DNA of 64,000 nt from Siphonodentalium dalli (Eukaryota; Mollusca; Scaphopoda; Gadilida; Siphonodentaliidae): contig CP136064.1 in NCBI GenBank assembly GCA_032622095.1, forward strand, positions 47,011,573 through 47,075,572. The letters run 5' to 3'. This document shows positions 11,666 through 23,585 of the stretch, piece after piece. How positions within the stretch are numbered: the first letter of the stretch is position 1; every line of letters begins with the position of its first letter. The position numbers and the translations under genes are program-made. The notes under the pieces are model-generated. The model had not been told where the DNA came from, made no database searches, and saw only the letters and a program-made list of their open reading frames with translations.

Positions 11666-12934
11666 ATGATCTTCAATGATGCATGAGCGCAGCTCCCGCC
11701 ATGTAACGGTTAACAAGAAAGCTCGTTATTGCTCCACAATGAAGACAAATCAGGATCCTGCGTTTGTAAATTCTACGACTGGCGGAAGTCTTTATGTTGC
11801 CTACAGTCTGTATGAAAGTATTTCGCATGCATGTCTGTCGGCTTACTTTGATGCCCAAGTCGGCTCGAGTAACTAAGCATAATTCCAGTCTCCGATATTC
11901 TACGGGACTATAATTCGACTGTCAGATTCAGATTAATATCAATTTACTGCCATTCGACATAGATGAGACATATCAGGCTATAAAGGTAGAAAACACACGA
12001 AAAGTCACGAATACAGCTGCAAAAGATGCATGTAAAATGTATTATATAGGGGTAGTTACATGTACCAACGCAAATAGGGTGGTAATGAGATATAATTTGT
12101 TTTTCGTGGTAGTACCGCAAGGCATCCTCGTGAGTGTTTGTATATTTTAGGACATTCGGGTCGCTAGTTTCTGCATTGTCTGCTCATGTGTAGAAATATA
12201 TATCATAGTTTCAAATTAATACAGGTATGTGTAGGTATTATGTAATAGTAAACTTTTATATAGTTTTCCTTGAGATTTCATAAGTAAATGGAAATCGGCT
12301 CCCAATTCACAACTACATAGTGCGCTTTCGTTTGTCATAGATCTGTCTGCAATATGGAGGGTGTGGTTCCTCAAACGGAACCTTACCTAGTGAGTAGTAT
12401 GACTTGATTTTGATGCATGTGATGTAATTGATTCGAATTAAATCTCCTTTGACAAGTTAAAAGAAAGAAAATTTAGTTGAGGTTGACATTGTGCCTAACC
12501 ATTGTTGGATATATATACATGTATATCTTTCAATATCAGTTCCTGTTGTCTGTATTGGTTTGTCGATCCATCCAGAGTCCAAAATCCTTTGTATGTTACT
12601 TGGCGATGGTGCTTTCAGATAAATGTGTGTGTTAATCTGACCATGGTTGTTATGGTTACTCCAATAAAGCTGTTATGTTTTATGTAATAATGGTTATGGT
12701 ATATATATTTCATTCTCACGCACGTCCATTCCATGGGGTAGAATATCAGAACATAAGTTCTATGCCGTATAAAAATCATTGCTGTAACAATCGGTTGCTC
12801 TTCCAATTTATATGATAATTGACTTCAATATCAGAGAACCAACTGGTTGTTGTATGGTGAATTGTATACTAATATTCCCCCCAGATTTATCACCAATAAG
12901 TAGTATTGTGTCATCGTTACAATCTATGTTTCAG

Positions 12935-13039
12935 CCGCGTGCACCGCCAATCCATGTGACAGTGTGTCAGAATATCAGGGAGAGGATTGTGCCTGCTATT
13001 GTCGTGGAACAGAACAAACTGACATCGTGCGATGCACAG
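12935..13039 (+). CDS. Astacin exon D: Cys-rich module
   Basis: Acceptor TTTCAG, donor GTTTGT; phase 1 in and out. It encodes ANPCDSVSEYQGEDCACYC and then RCT, a compact five-to-six-Cys segment linking protease and tail. The paralogue has the same module at 56730-56843 (NPC/DPC, EYQG.DC.CYC, T.TDI). I do not recognise a named domain, though it is EGF-like in cysteine density. Confidence 0.85.
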
Positions 13040-13477
13040 GTTTGTCATCTATTTATTTAGATTTACGGCATCGTTATTTGGCTGGTGGGCTGGTTAGTAG
13101 ATCAATCATGTGATGCTTTATGGTGTACCATCATCATATGCCATTCTACGAATTGTATATGCGATATATGGACCAATTGCTAGGCGTTGTAGAATGTACT
13201 GTATACATAAAACATATGTCGTGTAACATAATTGTCAAGTGTGGAATTGGAATATTTGTATTGCGTCTTAAAATCCGTAGCTGCTTACCACCCAAACATT
13301 CGGAAGGAATGATCCAATTACATAGAGGCCACATCGGTGTCGTCAGCATTTTGATATGTAACAGGGTATGCAGCAACAATATCCGACTCTGTCGCTGCTT
13401 TTCCCATCGACAAATAAACACAGCTGATATCATGACACTGTTGATATATACACATCACATTATTCTGATACTTTCAG

Positions 13478-14185
13478 AGCCAACTACCACCACGACAACA
13501 ACAACTTCAACAAGTACGACGACGACGACAACAACTACACCAACGACGACGCCAACAACAACAACAACAACACCGACGACGACAACAACACCGACGACGA
13601 CGTCAACAACAACAACAACAACAACGACGACGACGACAACAACACCGACGACGACGACACCAACAACAACACCGACGACAACAACTACACCAACGACGAC
13701 AACAACTACACCAACGACGACGTCAACAACAACAACAACAACAACACCGACGACGACAACAACACCGACGACGACGTCAACAACAACAACAACAACGACG
13801 ACAACAACAACACCGACGACGACGACAACAACAACAACACCGACGACAACAACAACACCGACGACAACAACTACACCGACGACAACAACTACACCAACGA
13901 CAACAACTACACCGACGACAACAACTACACCAACGACGACGTCAACAACAACAACAACAGCTACTACTACTACTACTACTACACCAACGACGACAACAAC
14001 AATAAGTACAGCAACAAGTACAACTACCAGTACAACAACATCAACTACAACAGAATCCACAATCACTACTACTACTACTACTACTACTACCACCCCTTCT
14101 ACAACGACCACAACGCCGACGACAATCACGACTACAACAGCAACAGCAACAACAACCACAACTACAGCGACAACTACTACAAATG
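13478..14185 (+). CDS. Astacin exon E: Thr-rich mucin-like linker
   Basis: Acceptor CTTTCAG, donor GTAATG; 708 bp, phase 1. Almost every codon is ACN, with regular Pro and occasional Ser (PTTTTTP-type spacing), about 235 residues. Such linkers are usually densely O-glycosylated and extended, holding domains apart. The ACN repeats make it prone to length change, and long reverse-strand frames over it are mirror artefacts. The exon assignment rests on splice sites and phase fitting exons D and F. Confidence 0.85.
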
Positions 14186-17100
14186 GTAATGATCGGTATT
14201 GTAGTATACTTAGTCCAAGTTTTGATGGACACATCGACCAACTGTTAACCGACATGGTCAACAGTCAAACGATCGACGGCCATGTGCCCACAGCTTAAAC
14301 CTTAGACCTGAGTAGAGTGGAAAATGAACATTTTACATACTTAGTATTTAAGAGTTTGGTGTTGACTTTGTTGTGTTTCATGGAGTATAAACTGTTAATT
14401 CTACAAACACATCAGACCAAATTGTTCATTCTCAGCTCGCAGATAAAAGGCGTATTTAGCGCTATTTTTTGTTAGCAAAATCTGTCCGTTTCAATTGAAG
14501 GGTGCTGTTGAAGCAAGTTGCGGCTGCTCGCGACGTGCACATCATGCGATTTTAAGCAACGAATTGGCCAACTTTCTGAATTCAAGAAGTTACACAGCGT
14601 TAAGGCATCTCTTAGTGTTAATACGTCAACACAAATTACGTCATATTGCATAATCAAAACACCGACACACGTTTGACATTACATGCATACGGATGTATTG
14701 CGTACAACAAAACAGTATATAAAATTTAATCAAAATCATTTTAAAATAAAACAAAAAGGTTCATATTACGGAGAGTTTATCTGGAACAAAGAGCAGGTAT
14801 GCAGCGGAGTATATACGTATTGAGACGAATTTAAAGGTGTATTCAGTGTTCCAAACCTACAGTTACAACAACAAAAACATACACAGTCAAATTTAACATC
14901 GTGTTTTGCTCTGTTCACATGAAAAAGAAATTAAAACACATTATGACTATTAAATAGGCTAGACCTATATATATACCAAAGAATGTCATTTGTTATTAAA
15001 AAAAAAAAAAAAAATTATTGCTGTCACTCTAAAAAAATTTAGATAGTTAGTAAATTTTGAATAAAATAGCCTATTTTCGGGTGGCAGTTCTCATTCCACA
15101 CATGTCATTGTATGCATTACACTCTAAATGAAATTTAAGGTGGGTTTTGTGAAAATTAGCACGGAACCATACATTTCGATCTATAGAACTTTGCCAATCA
15201 GCTCATATAAAGCCAAACCTAAAGAAACTAGCTAACATTTATACAAACGAGAGAAATGGATGTTTTCATTAGAAATGGATGTTTTCTAATACAGATGCGT
15301 TGTCAGATAATTGGTCCACAAGACGATGTGCCAGGCTTCGATTCCGCTGCAGTAGATCGAATAGAGTTGCTCTGAACTGCGCGGCGACGTGCGCTGCGTC
15401 CCAAATTAGTAAGTGACAAGTAGGGTGGTGGCTCCGTTATAATGGATGTACGTTGTATGGGTGGTGGCTCCGTATATAATGGATGTGCCTTGTATGGGTG
15501 GTGGCTCCGGTTTATAATGGATTACGTTATATGGGTGGTGGCTCCGGTTTATAATGGATTACGTTGTATGGGTGGTGGCTCCGTCTATAATAGATGTACG
15601 TTGTATGGGTGGTGGCTCCGTAGATAATGGATGTGCCTTGTATGGGTGGTGGCTCCGTATATAATGGATTTGCCTTGTATGGGTGGTGGCTCAGTTTATA
15701 ATGGATTACGTTATATGGGTGGTGGCTCCGGTTTATAATGGATTACGTTATATGGGTGGTGGCTCCGTTTATAATGGATGTACGTTGTATGGGTGGTGGC
15801 TCCGTATATAATGGATGTGCCTTGTATGGGTGGTGGCTCCGTATATAATGGATGTGCCTTGTATGGATGGTGGCTCCGTATATAATGGATGTGCCTTGTA
15901 TGGGTGGTGGCTCCTGTTTATAATGGATGTACGTTATATGGGTGGTGGCTCCGTTTAAAATGGATGTACGTTGTATGGATGGTGGCTCCGTTTCAAATGG
16001 ATGCATGTTGTATTGGTGGTGGCTCCGTTTATAATGGATGCATGTTGTATTGGTGGTGGCTCCGTTTATAATGGGTGTGCGTTGTATGGGTGGCGGCTGC
16101 GTGTATAATGGATGTATGCTGTATGGTTGGTGGCTCCGTTTATAATGGATGTACGTTGTATGGGTGGTGGCTCCAGTATATAATATATTACGTTATATGG
16201 GTGGTGGCTCCGTTTATAATGAATGTACGTTGTATGGATGGTGGCTCCGTTTATAATGAATGCACGTTGTATGGATGGTGGCTCCGTTTATAATGAATGC
16301 ACGTTATATGGGTGGTGGCTCCGTTTATAATGAATGCACGTTATATGGGTGGTGGCTCCGTTTATAATGAATGCACGTTGTATGGATGGTGACTCCGTTT
16401 ATAATGAATGCACGTTGTATGGATGGTGGCTCCGTTTATAATGAATGCACGTTGCGTGGATGGTGGCTCCGGTTATAATGGATGTATCTTGGGTGGGTTG
16501 TGTCTCCGTTTATAATGGACGTATGGGTGGTGGCTCCGTTTATAATGTATGTACGTTATATGGGTGGTGGCTCCGTTCATAATGGATGTACGTTGTATGG
16601 ATGGTGGCTGCGTGTATAATGGGTGAATGTTGTATTGGTGCTACCTCCGTTTATAATGGATGTACGTTGTATGGGTGGTGGCTGTGTGTGTATAATGGAT
16701 GTACATTGTACGGGTGGTGGCTACGTTTATAATGTATGCACGTTGTATGGGTGGTAATCTATTATACGTGACCAAGATATATTTCTAATGATATGGTCAG
16801 TGGCCACAAGTGCCGCCACAAGGAATAGATATAAAACAATATATAATCTGGGTTGCCGATTAGATATCGATTGTATTCAATCTGAGTAACATGTGTTAGG
16901 ACGGCATTTTGAAATGAGAATCATGAGTTAATCGTCAGGGTGTTAAGCCCAAACTAGAATGTACGTTCGACTAAATAACGGATTTCCAACACCAAAGTGA
17001 TCAACTTTGTACATAATGTCCAATTCAGATATTGGGTGGGTGGGATTGGTGGAGGTTTGGGGTAGCTCTTTAATTCACATATTGGGCGGGTGGGATTGGC

Positions 17101-19963
17101 GGAGGTTTTGTGTACCTCTTTATAATTACTTCTTTGGTTAAAACAAGCTATAAAATCGCTATTTAAAAACTGTTTTTTGAATTTTTTTTACTTATGAATA
17201 CCTCAGTTTTTCAGTGAATATAATAATTCCCCTTCGATTAAATCTGGATACTCATTTTGAAATACAATGCTAACATCGCGAGATGCATGTCACTCAGATT
17301 GAATACAAATCGTTATCTAATCGTGTACCCCGATTGAACATATCTAATCATTGGTGTGTTGGCTGATCTCATAAATGGCAACCGCCACTATTGGGTGTAA
17401 ATTGTCAATACTTCATAAACGATATGGTTACCCCGCCAACGAGAACCCGGTACCTATATTAATAACCGATACATTATTAACCACTTATTTAACAGTTTTA
17501 TCATTTTTATAATTTGTTATTACATACTTTAACAATTTTATCATTTTTTTCTTATATTCTTTATCAATTTTATCATTTGTTCTTACATTCTTTAACAATT
17601 TCTTATTATTATTTCTTAGTCTTAGCGGGGGTGGGGTAGTGAAACATTTGCAGGAAGGTATGCCGTTTTTTTGCATCTGGCATTTTCGGGGACCCACCAC
17701 CCCCAAACCTCAAAAAAATTAATATTTTACTCCCATTGTTTGATACCCACCCCCCCAAATTTCACTAAAATTGGTCTAAAATCTCATAAAACTCTACTGA
17801 TTCACTCTTATGACTGGGAATTATCTCCATTAGTTCAAATAACAGTTTAGCCTGTTTCAGAAGCTGTCATATATAATTGATAAAAAAATGTTTTATAAAT
17901 TGCGGATCATCTGTATACCTAGGTCATTGTGCAGAAGATAAAACAAATTTCATAATTTCTAACTATTTCCTGATTAGTCTGTCAACCAGCCCATTATCTA
18001 ACATATTCCATACCACCTATGTTAGTCTGGTGGAGCAACTTACTTCTATTATACTAAACTAGCTGAAACAGGCTCCCTCTGGGATCCTATATTCAGCATC
18101 GGAGAAACATGTAGCCCCCTTTGTTGGACTTCACACACATTTTGATCTTAGACTTCACTTAGCGGCGGCCCCTTTGTGCGCTTCAAGCACATTTGTTCAT
18201 TGAAATATTTTGATCTATATATATTGTTTTAATATATTTTTTTAAAGATTGAATTCCTTGCTCAATTTAACAAAACCAATTTTATTTTATTTTGTTTAAT
18301 TAAAAAGTTTAAAAAACTAATATCATTATAACAGCCGAATCACCACGCCAAATTTGGTTAAACTCGGTCCAGGGGTCTGAGAGAAAAATCCGGACAGATC
18401 CTACTCGTTTATATATATATATATATATATATATAGATGACGAGCAGTCACAGCACTATACCAGACTTGGATACTGACAGATATTTTCTACCCATTGCTA
18501 GTCACAGTAATGTTTGAGACAGTTGCTCGCTCCTTTTACATGCACACAATAATCTTGGCATTAGTTGCATCAGGACAAGTTTACTTATATATGCAAACTT
18601 AGGTCATTGTACAGGATACATACAATTCCATAAGTTCTAACCATTTCCCGATTAGTCTGTCAACCAGCCCATTATGCCTTAACACTTTTGTTAGTCTACT
18701 GGAGCAACCTCTGTTATAATAAATGACAAACAGTCACTATGCCAGACTTGGATATTTTAGGTGATGTGAGAGTAACAGATCATATGAATTGATAGACATG
18801 CAAATATGTCACTGATTGGCTTGATGCACTGATGAACAGTGTGATGACAGTTATATTCTAGCCATTGGTAGTCACATTAATGTTTGAGGCAGTTCAGCCC
18901 GGCAGTTGCTCTTTTTCCATGAACACAATGATCTTGGCTTTAGTTACATCAAGAAAAGTTTATATATTTCAGTTTTACATTTCTCGAAGCTTCTTTCCGA
19001 AGGGTGTCGGTAAGGAATTTGTTCACCCCACCGCCCCATATGCAACATGCCATATAGATTATTGTCATCTCTACTATATATAAGGCCCATATGAGGTCCC
19101 AGTAACATAAATATGGTGTTTTTGCAGTTATAAATTCTTATAATATGTTTTAAACTGTTACAAATGTTATAAAAGGGCACAAAGGTCTTTAGTAAAAAAA
19201 ATTGCAAGAGGGTGTAACAAACGTGTTTTTGCCCCTCGGGCCACACACCCATTCCGGCATACCTTCCTACAAATTTTGTACTACCCCCCGGTCTTCGCCA
19301 ATTTTTTTTATCATTTTCTTCATTGTTTCTTACATTACATTATAAAAGATAATATAAAATTTGTCAGGCCAATGCATTCTCTTATATATGCGAGGCGACC
19401 TACGGTCGACTCGTACACATAAGAATGAAGAAATTGCACCTGACCACATACATGCATAGTAAAATAATACCATGGATGTTACTATATATAACATATATGT
19501 TAGGAAAATAGGGGATGTGATACACGCTTTCACGTTAGAACGTAACATCCCAGTCGTATGGTGTGATGAAATATATATTTTGTGTTACATCCTTTGAAGT
19601 AGGGTATGGTGATCAACTATAAATGGAGAATAATCTGGCTCAAAGTAGTTATTTATACGAACATTAATCCAAATTGACAGCACAGACCGTCATTCTTATA
19701 CTATATTATTTATATACAATGACGCTCGATGGCGAAATCATCGCCGATAGTTGCGTCCCAAATCGAGATGTAAATATTTACAAGTGAGCGTAGTTCAGAC
19801 GATGTTTTCTGTGGAGTGGTATGTCGATTTATGTGATATTTTCGGCGATGTTAGTAGAATGCAACTTTCCACGGGTTGTCATGTAGAGTTGGCCGAAAAT
19901 TTCCCAATTCCCTTACTAGGGAAATGATATAAGAGATGAAATTAAATTAATTTTCTTTCACAG
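14186..19963 (+). other. Intron with minisatellite and degenerate repeats
   Basis: 14186-15420 holds an A-run near 14999 and nothing else recognised. The minisatellite at 15423-16756 follows. 17020-17110 has a duplicated 60-bp G-rich segment. 17870-18060 and 18590-18730 are related to each other, as are 18436-18530 and 18724-18900. An (AT)n tract lies near 18413-18434. A fragment of the piggyBac-like MITE hairpin is at about 19373-19430. Confidence 0.6.
15423..16756 (+). repeat. 37-bp minisatellite, about 36 copies
   Basis: Tandem units read GGGTGGTGGCTCCG then TTTATAATGGATGTACG and TTGTAT, with point variants (GGATGG, GAATGC, TATATAATGG). Several frames stay open through the array (repeating GGGS and YGWWLR); these are not genes. 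Confidence 0.95.
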
Positions 19964-20107
19964 CCTCCTGCTTCGATATTCGGAGAGCTAGGTACTGTAA
20001 TAGGAATAGTGGAAGGTGCAACCGCCGACGCATCAGAGAACGGTGTGCAGTAACATGTGGGGCATGCGCAGAAGCATTCGAGTCAGAACCGGCAGTCGAC
20101 GGAGAAG
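19964..20107 (+). CDS. Astacin exon F: ShKT domain
   Basis: Acceptor TTTCACAG, donor GTTGGT. The frame gives SCFDIRRARYC, GRCNRRRIRERC and AVTCGAC: six cysteines in the ShKT order C-x6-8-C-x..-C-x..-C-x3-C-x2-C ending TCGxC. ShKT domains are disulphide-knotted modules common at the C-termini of invertebrate astacins. In enzymes they are thought to act in binding or targeting. The domain is followed by an acidic stretch (AEAFESEPAVDGEG). Confidence 0.9.
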
Positions 20108-20291
20108 GTTGGTACACCACACAGTACGCAACTTTTTAGAGATGTCCCATTACGAGGTTACATCAAATTCATACGTTCCTCAGCTTTCCTCAGGCAATTT
20201 AACACTTAAGTACACAAATATGTATATTACTCACATGTGACACACACAGTCAAACATAAGACCAAGGCTGAATTTAACGTGCTTGTCATTT

Positions 20292-20383
20292 GCAGAATGA
20301 GGTTCCCAGCGGGTTAATTTAGTGACACTATCCCACACAGCGTGCCAGCATCATCAAATTCACCCTCTGGGGCATCATTCTGC
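20292..20383. mobile_element. GCAGAATGAGG mini-palindrome, copy 1
   Basis: Starts GCAGAATGAGGTTCCCAG and ends GGGGCATCATTCTGC, about 90 bp. The same unit occurs at 20592, 53185, 53477 and 53766. Confidence 0.7.
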
Positions 20384-20591
20384 ACGGCCTCATCTGCTAT
20401 GGGATACATAGAATCAGACTGAAGTTTCCAAATGGTGAATATTATGATGTACACCCATTGGGAACTTCGATTATGCACTGTGTCGTCTGCCAAATTGTGT
20501 ATATAGAGAAACTAAACTAAAAAAGAAATATAATCTATGTGAAGACATTTCCATAGAAATTTGATAATAAAGAATAGAAAATGAGGCCTAA

Positions 20592-20651
20592 GCAGAATGA
20601 GGTCACCAGGAATAGCGTCACTAAATTCACCCTCTGGGGACCTCATTCTGC
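20592..20651. mobile_element. GCAGAATGAGG mini-palindrome, copy 2 (shorter)
   Basis: 60-bp version with ends GCAGAATGAGGTCACCAG and CTGGGGACCTCATTCTGC. It lacks most of the central spacer. Confidence 0.7.
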
Positions 20652-21096
20652 AACTGACAGGCTCCTTATTATCTGTCCTGCATAGGACCCAAATTGACAA
20701 CATGGACAGCAAGACCAGGATCCGTGCTGGCCCAAACTGTTCTTTTGCAAAATTATCCTAGAGTTTGCCAAACGATATTGGAAAGACATTAAGGCATTTA
20801 TGGGGTATTGGTTCAGATGACATTACCATTTCCTATTTTAAAGATTCCATTGTTTTAGACATTAACAAACACGACTTATTCAAACGTTCAAGCCATGAGA
20901 TAATGTGTGCATCGTATATCAGGTTATCCACATTTGACACCAACGAACAATGAAATAATATCCACATGAGTTACGTCTAAATAATTATTGTCCCCATGAC
21001 AGATTATTATAAAACAAACGTGAGTATAATGTTAAGTTATTGAAAACGTCCTTTAAAGGTACTCACTCCGGTCAGACGCTCCTAAATTACTATTGG

Positions 21097-21448
21097 CGTC
21101 GGGGGTAAAAAATATTTGATTCGAGTCGAGGAACCCACCATCAAAGCTCAGGGTGATTATATATCGATGTTTGAAGTTTGTTAATTTTTGGAGATCTGGC
21201 CCAAAACTTCTTCAGATCCACGTGCTCAAACGTGCAAATTAACAATAATAACCACTTGATTTTAGAGTTATCCATCTTACAACCGCAATTTGTCCTTTTG
21301 AGCACGTGGATCAGAAGAAGTTTTGGGCCAGATTTCCAAAAATTAACAAACTTCAAACATCGATATCTAATCACTCTGAGCTTTGATGTGTGGGTTCCTC
21401 GACTCGAGATCAAATTTGTTTTACCCCCGAAGCGAAAGAAATAGTAAC
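21097..21448. mobile_element. Foldback with arms of about 135 bp
   Basis: The segment from GGGGGTAAAAAATATTTGAT to GATCCACGTGCTCAAA is inverted on the right, ending TTTGTTTTACCCCCGA. The loop is about 65 bp. Unlike the palindromic superfamily, the CTCG motifs here pair normally (CGAGTCGAGG / CCTCGACTCG). Confidence 0.75.
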
Positions 21449-21576
21449 TTATCTTATTTGACACCATAACACCACCATGTGTACGTTTTCTATACCAGAA
21501 GATAATTAGATCAATAATAGGAGATTGCGATGACCATGCATATATCGACTCACCAAAACAAAGATATAACAAACTT

Positions 21577-22084
21577 TTAAAGGCACGGGCGGCGTTCGTT
21601 ACAGAAATATTCATATTTGATCAAATCGCCTTCAACAGAAGGAACATTAAAATATATATAGTTTTGTTCATATGCCAAACATAATCAGCGCGTAAATATT
21701 ATATTGTCGTCAAGATGTACGATGGTGTACGTAAACAAGTTTTGCTTCTGTTTACATAACACAGCGTAATTCTATTGTTAACCACACACAAATGATATAA
21801 ACGCTCTTTATTATTTCTATATCAGGAAAACAGTAACAAAAAACTCTCTTTATGTTTACCATATCCGGATCTAAACTAAAGCCAGGTTCGGTAACGTTTT
21901 TTGCTTTTGTTTACATAACAAAGGAAAACACTTGACAATAACATACTGTTTATGCCATATTTCTGATTGGTATAAGAACAAAGTCTGTCTATATTTTACT
22001 ATTATTTCTGTTTATTATAGCGGTTTTTGACGGAGGTGAATATTTTAACAGCATACCCACCGCCAACGCCGCCCGTATCTTTAA
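21577..22084. mobile_element. TTAA MITE family 2, copy 2
   Basis: TTAA at 21577-21580 and 22081-22084; inverted ends AGGCACGGGCGGCGTT / AACGCCGCCCGTATCT. This is the best-preserved copy. No ORF. Confidence 0.85.
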
Positions 22085-22724
22085 CACGCTCCAAATTTTT
22101 GTGAGGCCAGAACAAATTTCGTCGACCGACTCTTATAGAGTTCATGAGCTTTTCTGATCGTCATGTGTAATATTGTGGATTTTGGTGGTACCTGTGTGAT
22201 AAGAATGTTGGTGATGTCAGGTAACTGTGTTCTTTTGCCGAAAATTGTCACAGTAAGTTCTGAGAGAGGGGGGTACCAATAATTCAGTCAGCACTTGTCC
22301 TCCAACCCCATTGTCTGTACAGACTGTGTGATATATCATGTGTTATATAAATTAGAAAAATACTAAACTAAGTTCTGACTTATGTGTCCGGCCGGGCTAT
22401 TTTAGTTGCGCAACAATTAGCTTTCAAATAGTCATGATTTTTTCATTGTTGGACCGGCTTTCTACTGAATACATTTTTAGCATGACAGACTATTTGTATC
22501 CGATCTTTTTATTGCTTATTGGGCGATGGGAATGCCATGATTTATAAGACTAAATTCGGAAGATGTGAGTCGTATAAGTAGTTTTGTTCATAGCCGACAA
22601 ATTGTCAGATAAACTTGCCAGTGTGCGTTCGTACTCCAATGCTTTAGATAACATATTCATTTAATCCGCAAATGAAGGCATATATATGAACACAATGGAA
22701 ACACAATTATTCATTTTTTTACAG

Positions 22725-22753
22725 AAGACGAGGAGCCTGAAGATGGTGATTAA
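22725..22753 (+). CDS. Astacin exon G: acidic C-terminal tail and stop
   Basis: Acceptor TTTTTTACAG. The split codon completes Glu, then DEEPEDGD and TAA at 22751-22753. The short acidic tail continues the acidic end of exon F. The 3' UTR carries AATAAA at 22848-22853. Confidence 0.8.
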
Positions 22754-22847
22754 AGATTAAATGATCGAGGAGTTTCCAGTGACATCATGACCAACAGTCC
22801 ACGGGACAGCTCCGTGAATCAAGACATTGACTTTATTTACGTCTACA

Positions 22848-22853
22848 ATAAAA
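22848..22853 (+). promoter_or_regulatory. Polyadenylation signal AATAAA
   Basis: Lies 95 bp after the stop codon of the astacin gene, in the context CTACAATAAAAGTATA. Confidence 0.7.
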
Positions 22854-23375
22854 GTATATAAACAAGAAAACTGGATCAGCATGTGCCCATCGCTATAAAC
22901 ACACCTGAGATAATTCTAATTGTATTGCAGACAACCTGCATGTCACATAATGTGATCGTTTGGTAGAATTCTCAAAAAGTTAGGCAATTTAACCCGTCAC
23001 AGACCCCGTCTAAATACTTATATTAGTATACAGTTGTATAATATACCTTATGGTATAACAATATTTGGTTTTGAACTTTTGAATTTAAGACCTACTCACA
23101 GGTTGTGACTAAAATTCCCGATATTTCAAAAGTAGATGTTATCAATATCTATATAATTTCTTATTGCAATTTGAAACATACAAATAATTAGCCACGACCA
23201 TTTAAATAACAATTAGTCGGAAATTATAAGCGCCAGTTCGAGATATTTATGACATGAAAGTTCGGCTTTCAGTTATCAAGAAGTTCTGAAAGATTAAACT
23301 TTGTTTTACGAATATATGGACCCATGGTTTATTATCTGAAGAACATGATATTTCTTGATTGAAGTCATGTCATAG

Positions 23376-23585
23376 TTAACCCTTTGCCCAACAGAAGGGC
23401 CCATGTGCCAATGCATTCTCTTATATATGCGAGTCGACCATAACTGTAACCATCACAATGTGGTCAATGAGCCGGTTCCAATGATATCCATATTTGTATG
23501 GTTTTATTGAGACAGACCCAAGATAATTTAGGCTGTTGCAGCTTTATTTGGCCGTGTTTTGTCGTTTTGTTGGGTAAAGGGTTAA
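23376..23585. mobile_element. piggyBac-like TTAA MITE, copy 3 (internal deletion)
   Basis: TTAA at 23376-23379 and 23582-23585; ends CCCTTTGCCCAACA / TTGTTGGGTAAAGGG. Only half of one hairpin remains before the conserved AACCATCACAATGTGG block. Confidence 0.8.

Larger units (their letters stand above)
5904..12934 (+). other. 7-kb intron made mainly of mobile elements
   Basis: Elements are listed separately: TTAA MITEs at 5998-6397, 8353-8697 and 10482-11003, a Helitron/HINE at 6467-7000, nested palindromes at 7195-8280, a foldback at 9915-10363 and hairpins at 11484-11665. In 8900-9900 and 11670-12930 I see nothing beyond AT-rich sequence; 9000-9400 shows weak similarity to the 10482-11003 element. 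Confidence 0.6.
20108..22724 (+). other. Intron with small palindromes, a foldback and a TTAA MITE
   Basis: Listed elements: 20292-20383, 20592-20651, 21097-21448 and 21577-22084. The remainder is unremarkable AT-rich DNA. Confidence 0.6.
2491..22870 (+). other. Gene: astacin metalloprotease with Thr-rich linker and ShKT domain (5' incomplete)
   Basis: Seven exons are joined by GT-AG introns: 2491-2566, 4691-4894, 5771-5903, 12935-13039, 13478-14185, 19964-20107 and 22725-22753. All intron phases agree (0, 0, 1, 1, 1, 1). The product is a zinc endopeptidase of the M12A (astacin) family followed by a short Cys-rich module, a mucin-like Thr-rich linker, a ShKT domain and an acidic tail. Such proteins are normally secreted through an N-terminal signal and propeptide. 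Those exons, and the first part of the catalytic domain, are not visible, so they lie left of the window or were missed. Physiological substrates cannot be told from sequence. The ShKT domain is a common accessory domain of invertebrate proteases and does not make this a toxin. A convergent paralogue lies at 56.7-62.6 kb. Confidence 0.85.

Noticed and set aside
13455-14261. 268-codon minus-strand ORF rich in Val
   Set aside because: Reverse-strand mirror of the ACN repeat exon; Val/Gly composition is forced by the repeat.
15442-16293. Plus and minus ORFs over 15.4-16.3 kb
   Set aside because: They are translations of the 37-bp minisatellite that happen to lack stops.
19964-20107. ShKT exon as a toxin gene
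   Set aside because: It is spliced in phase to an astacin protease. ShKT is a common accessory domain, so nothing supports a stand-alone toxin.
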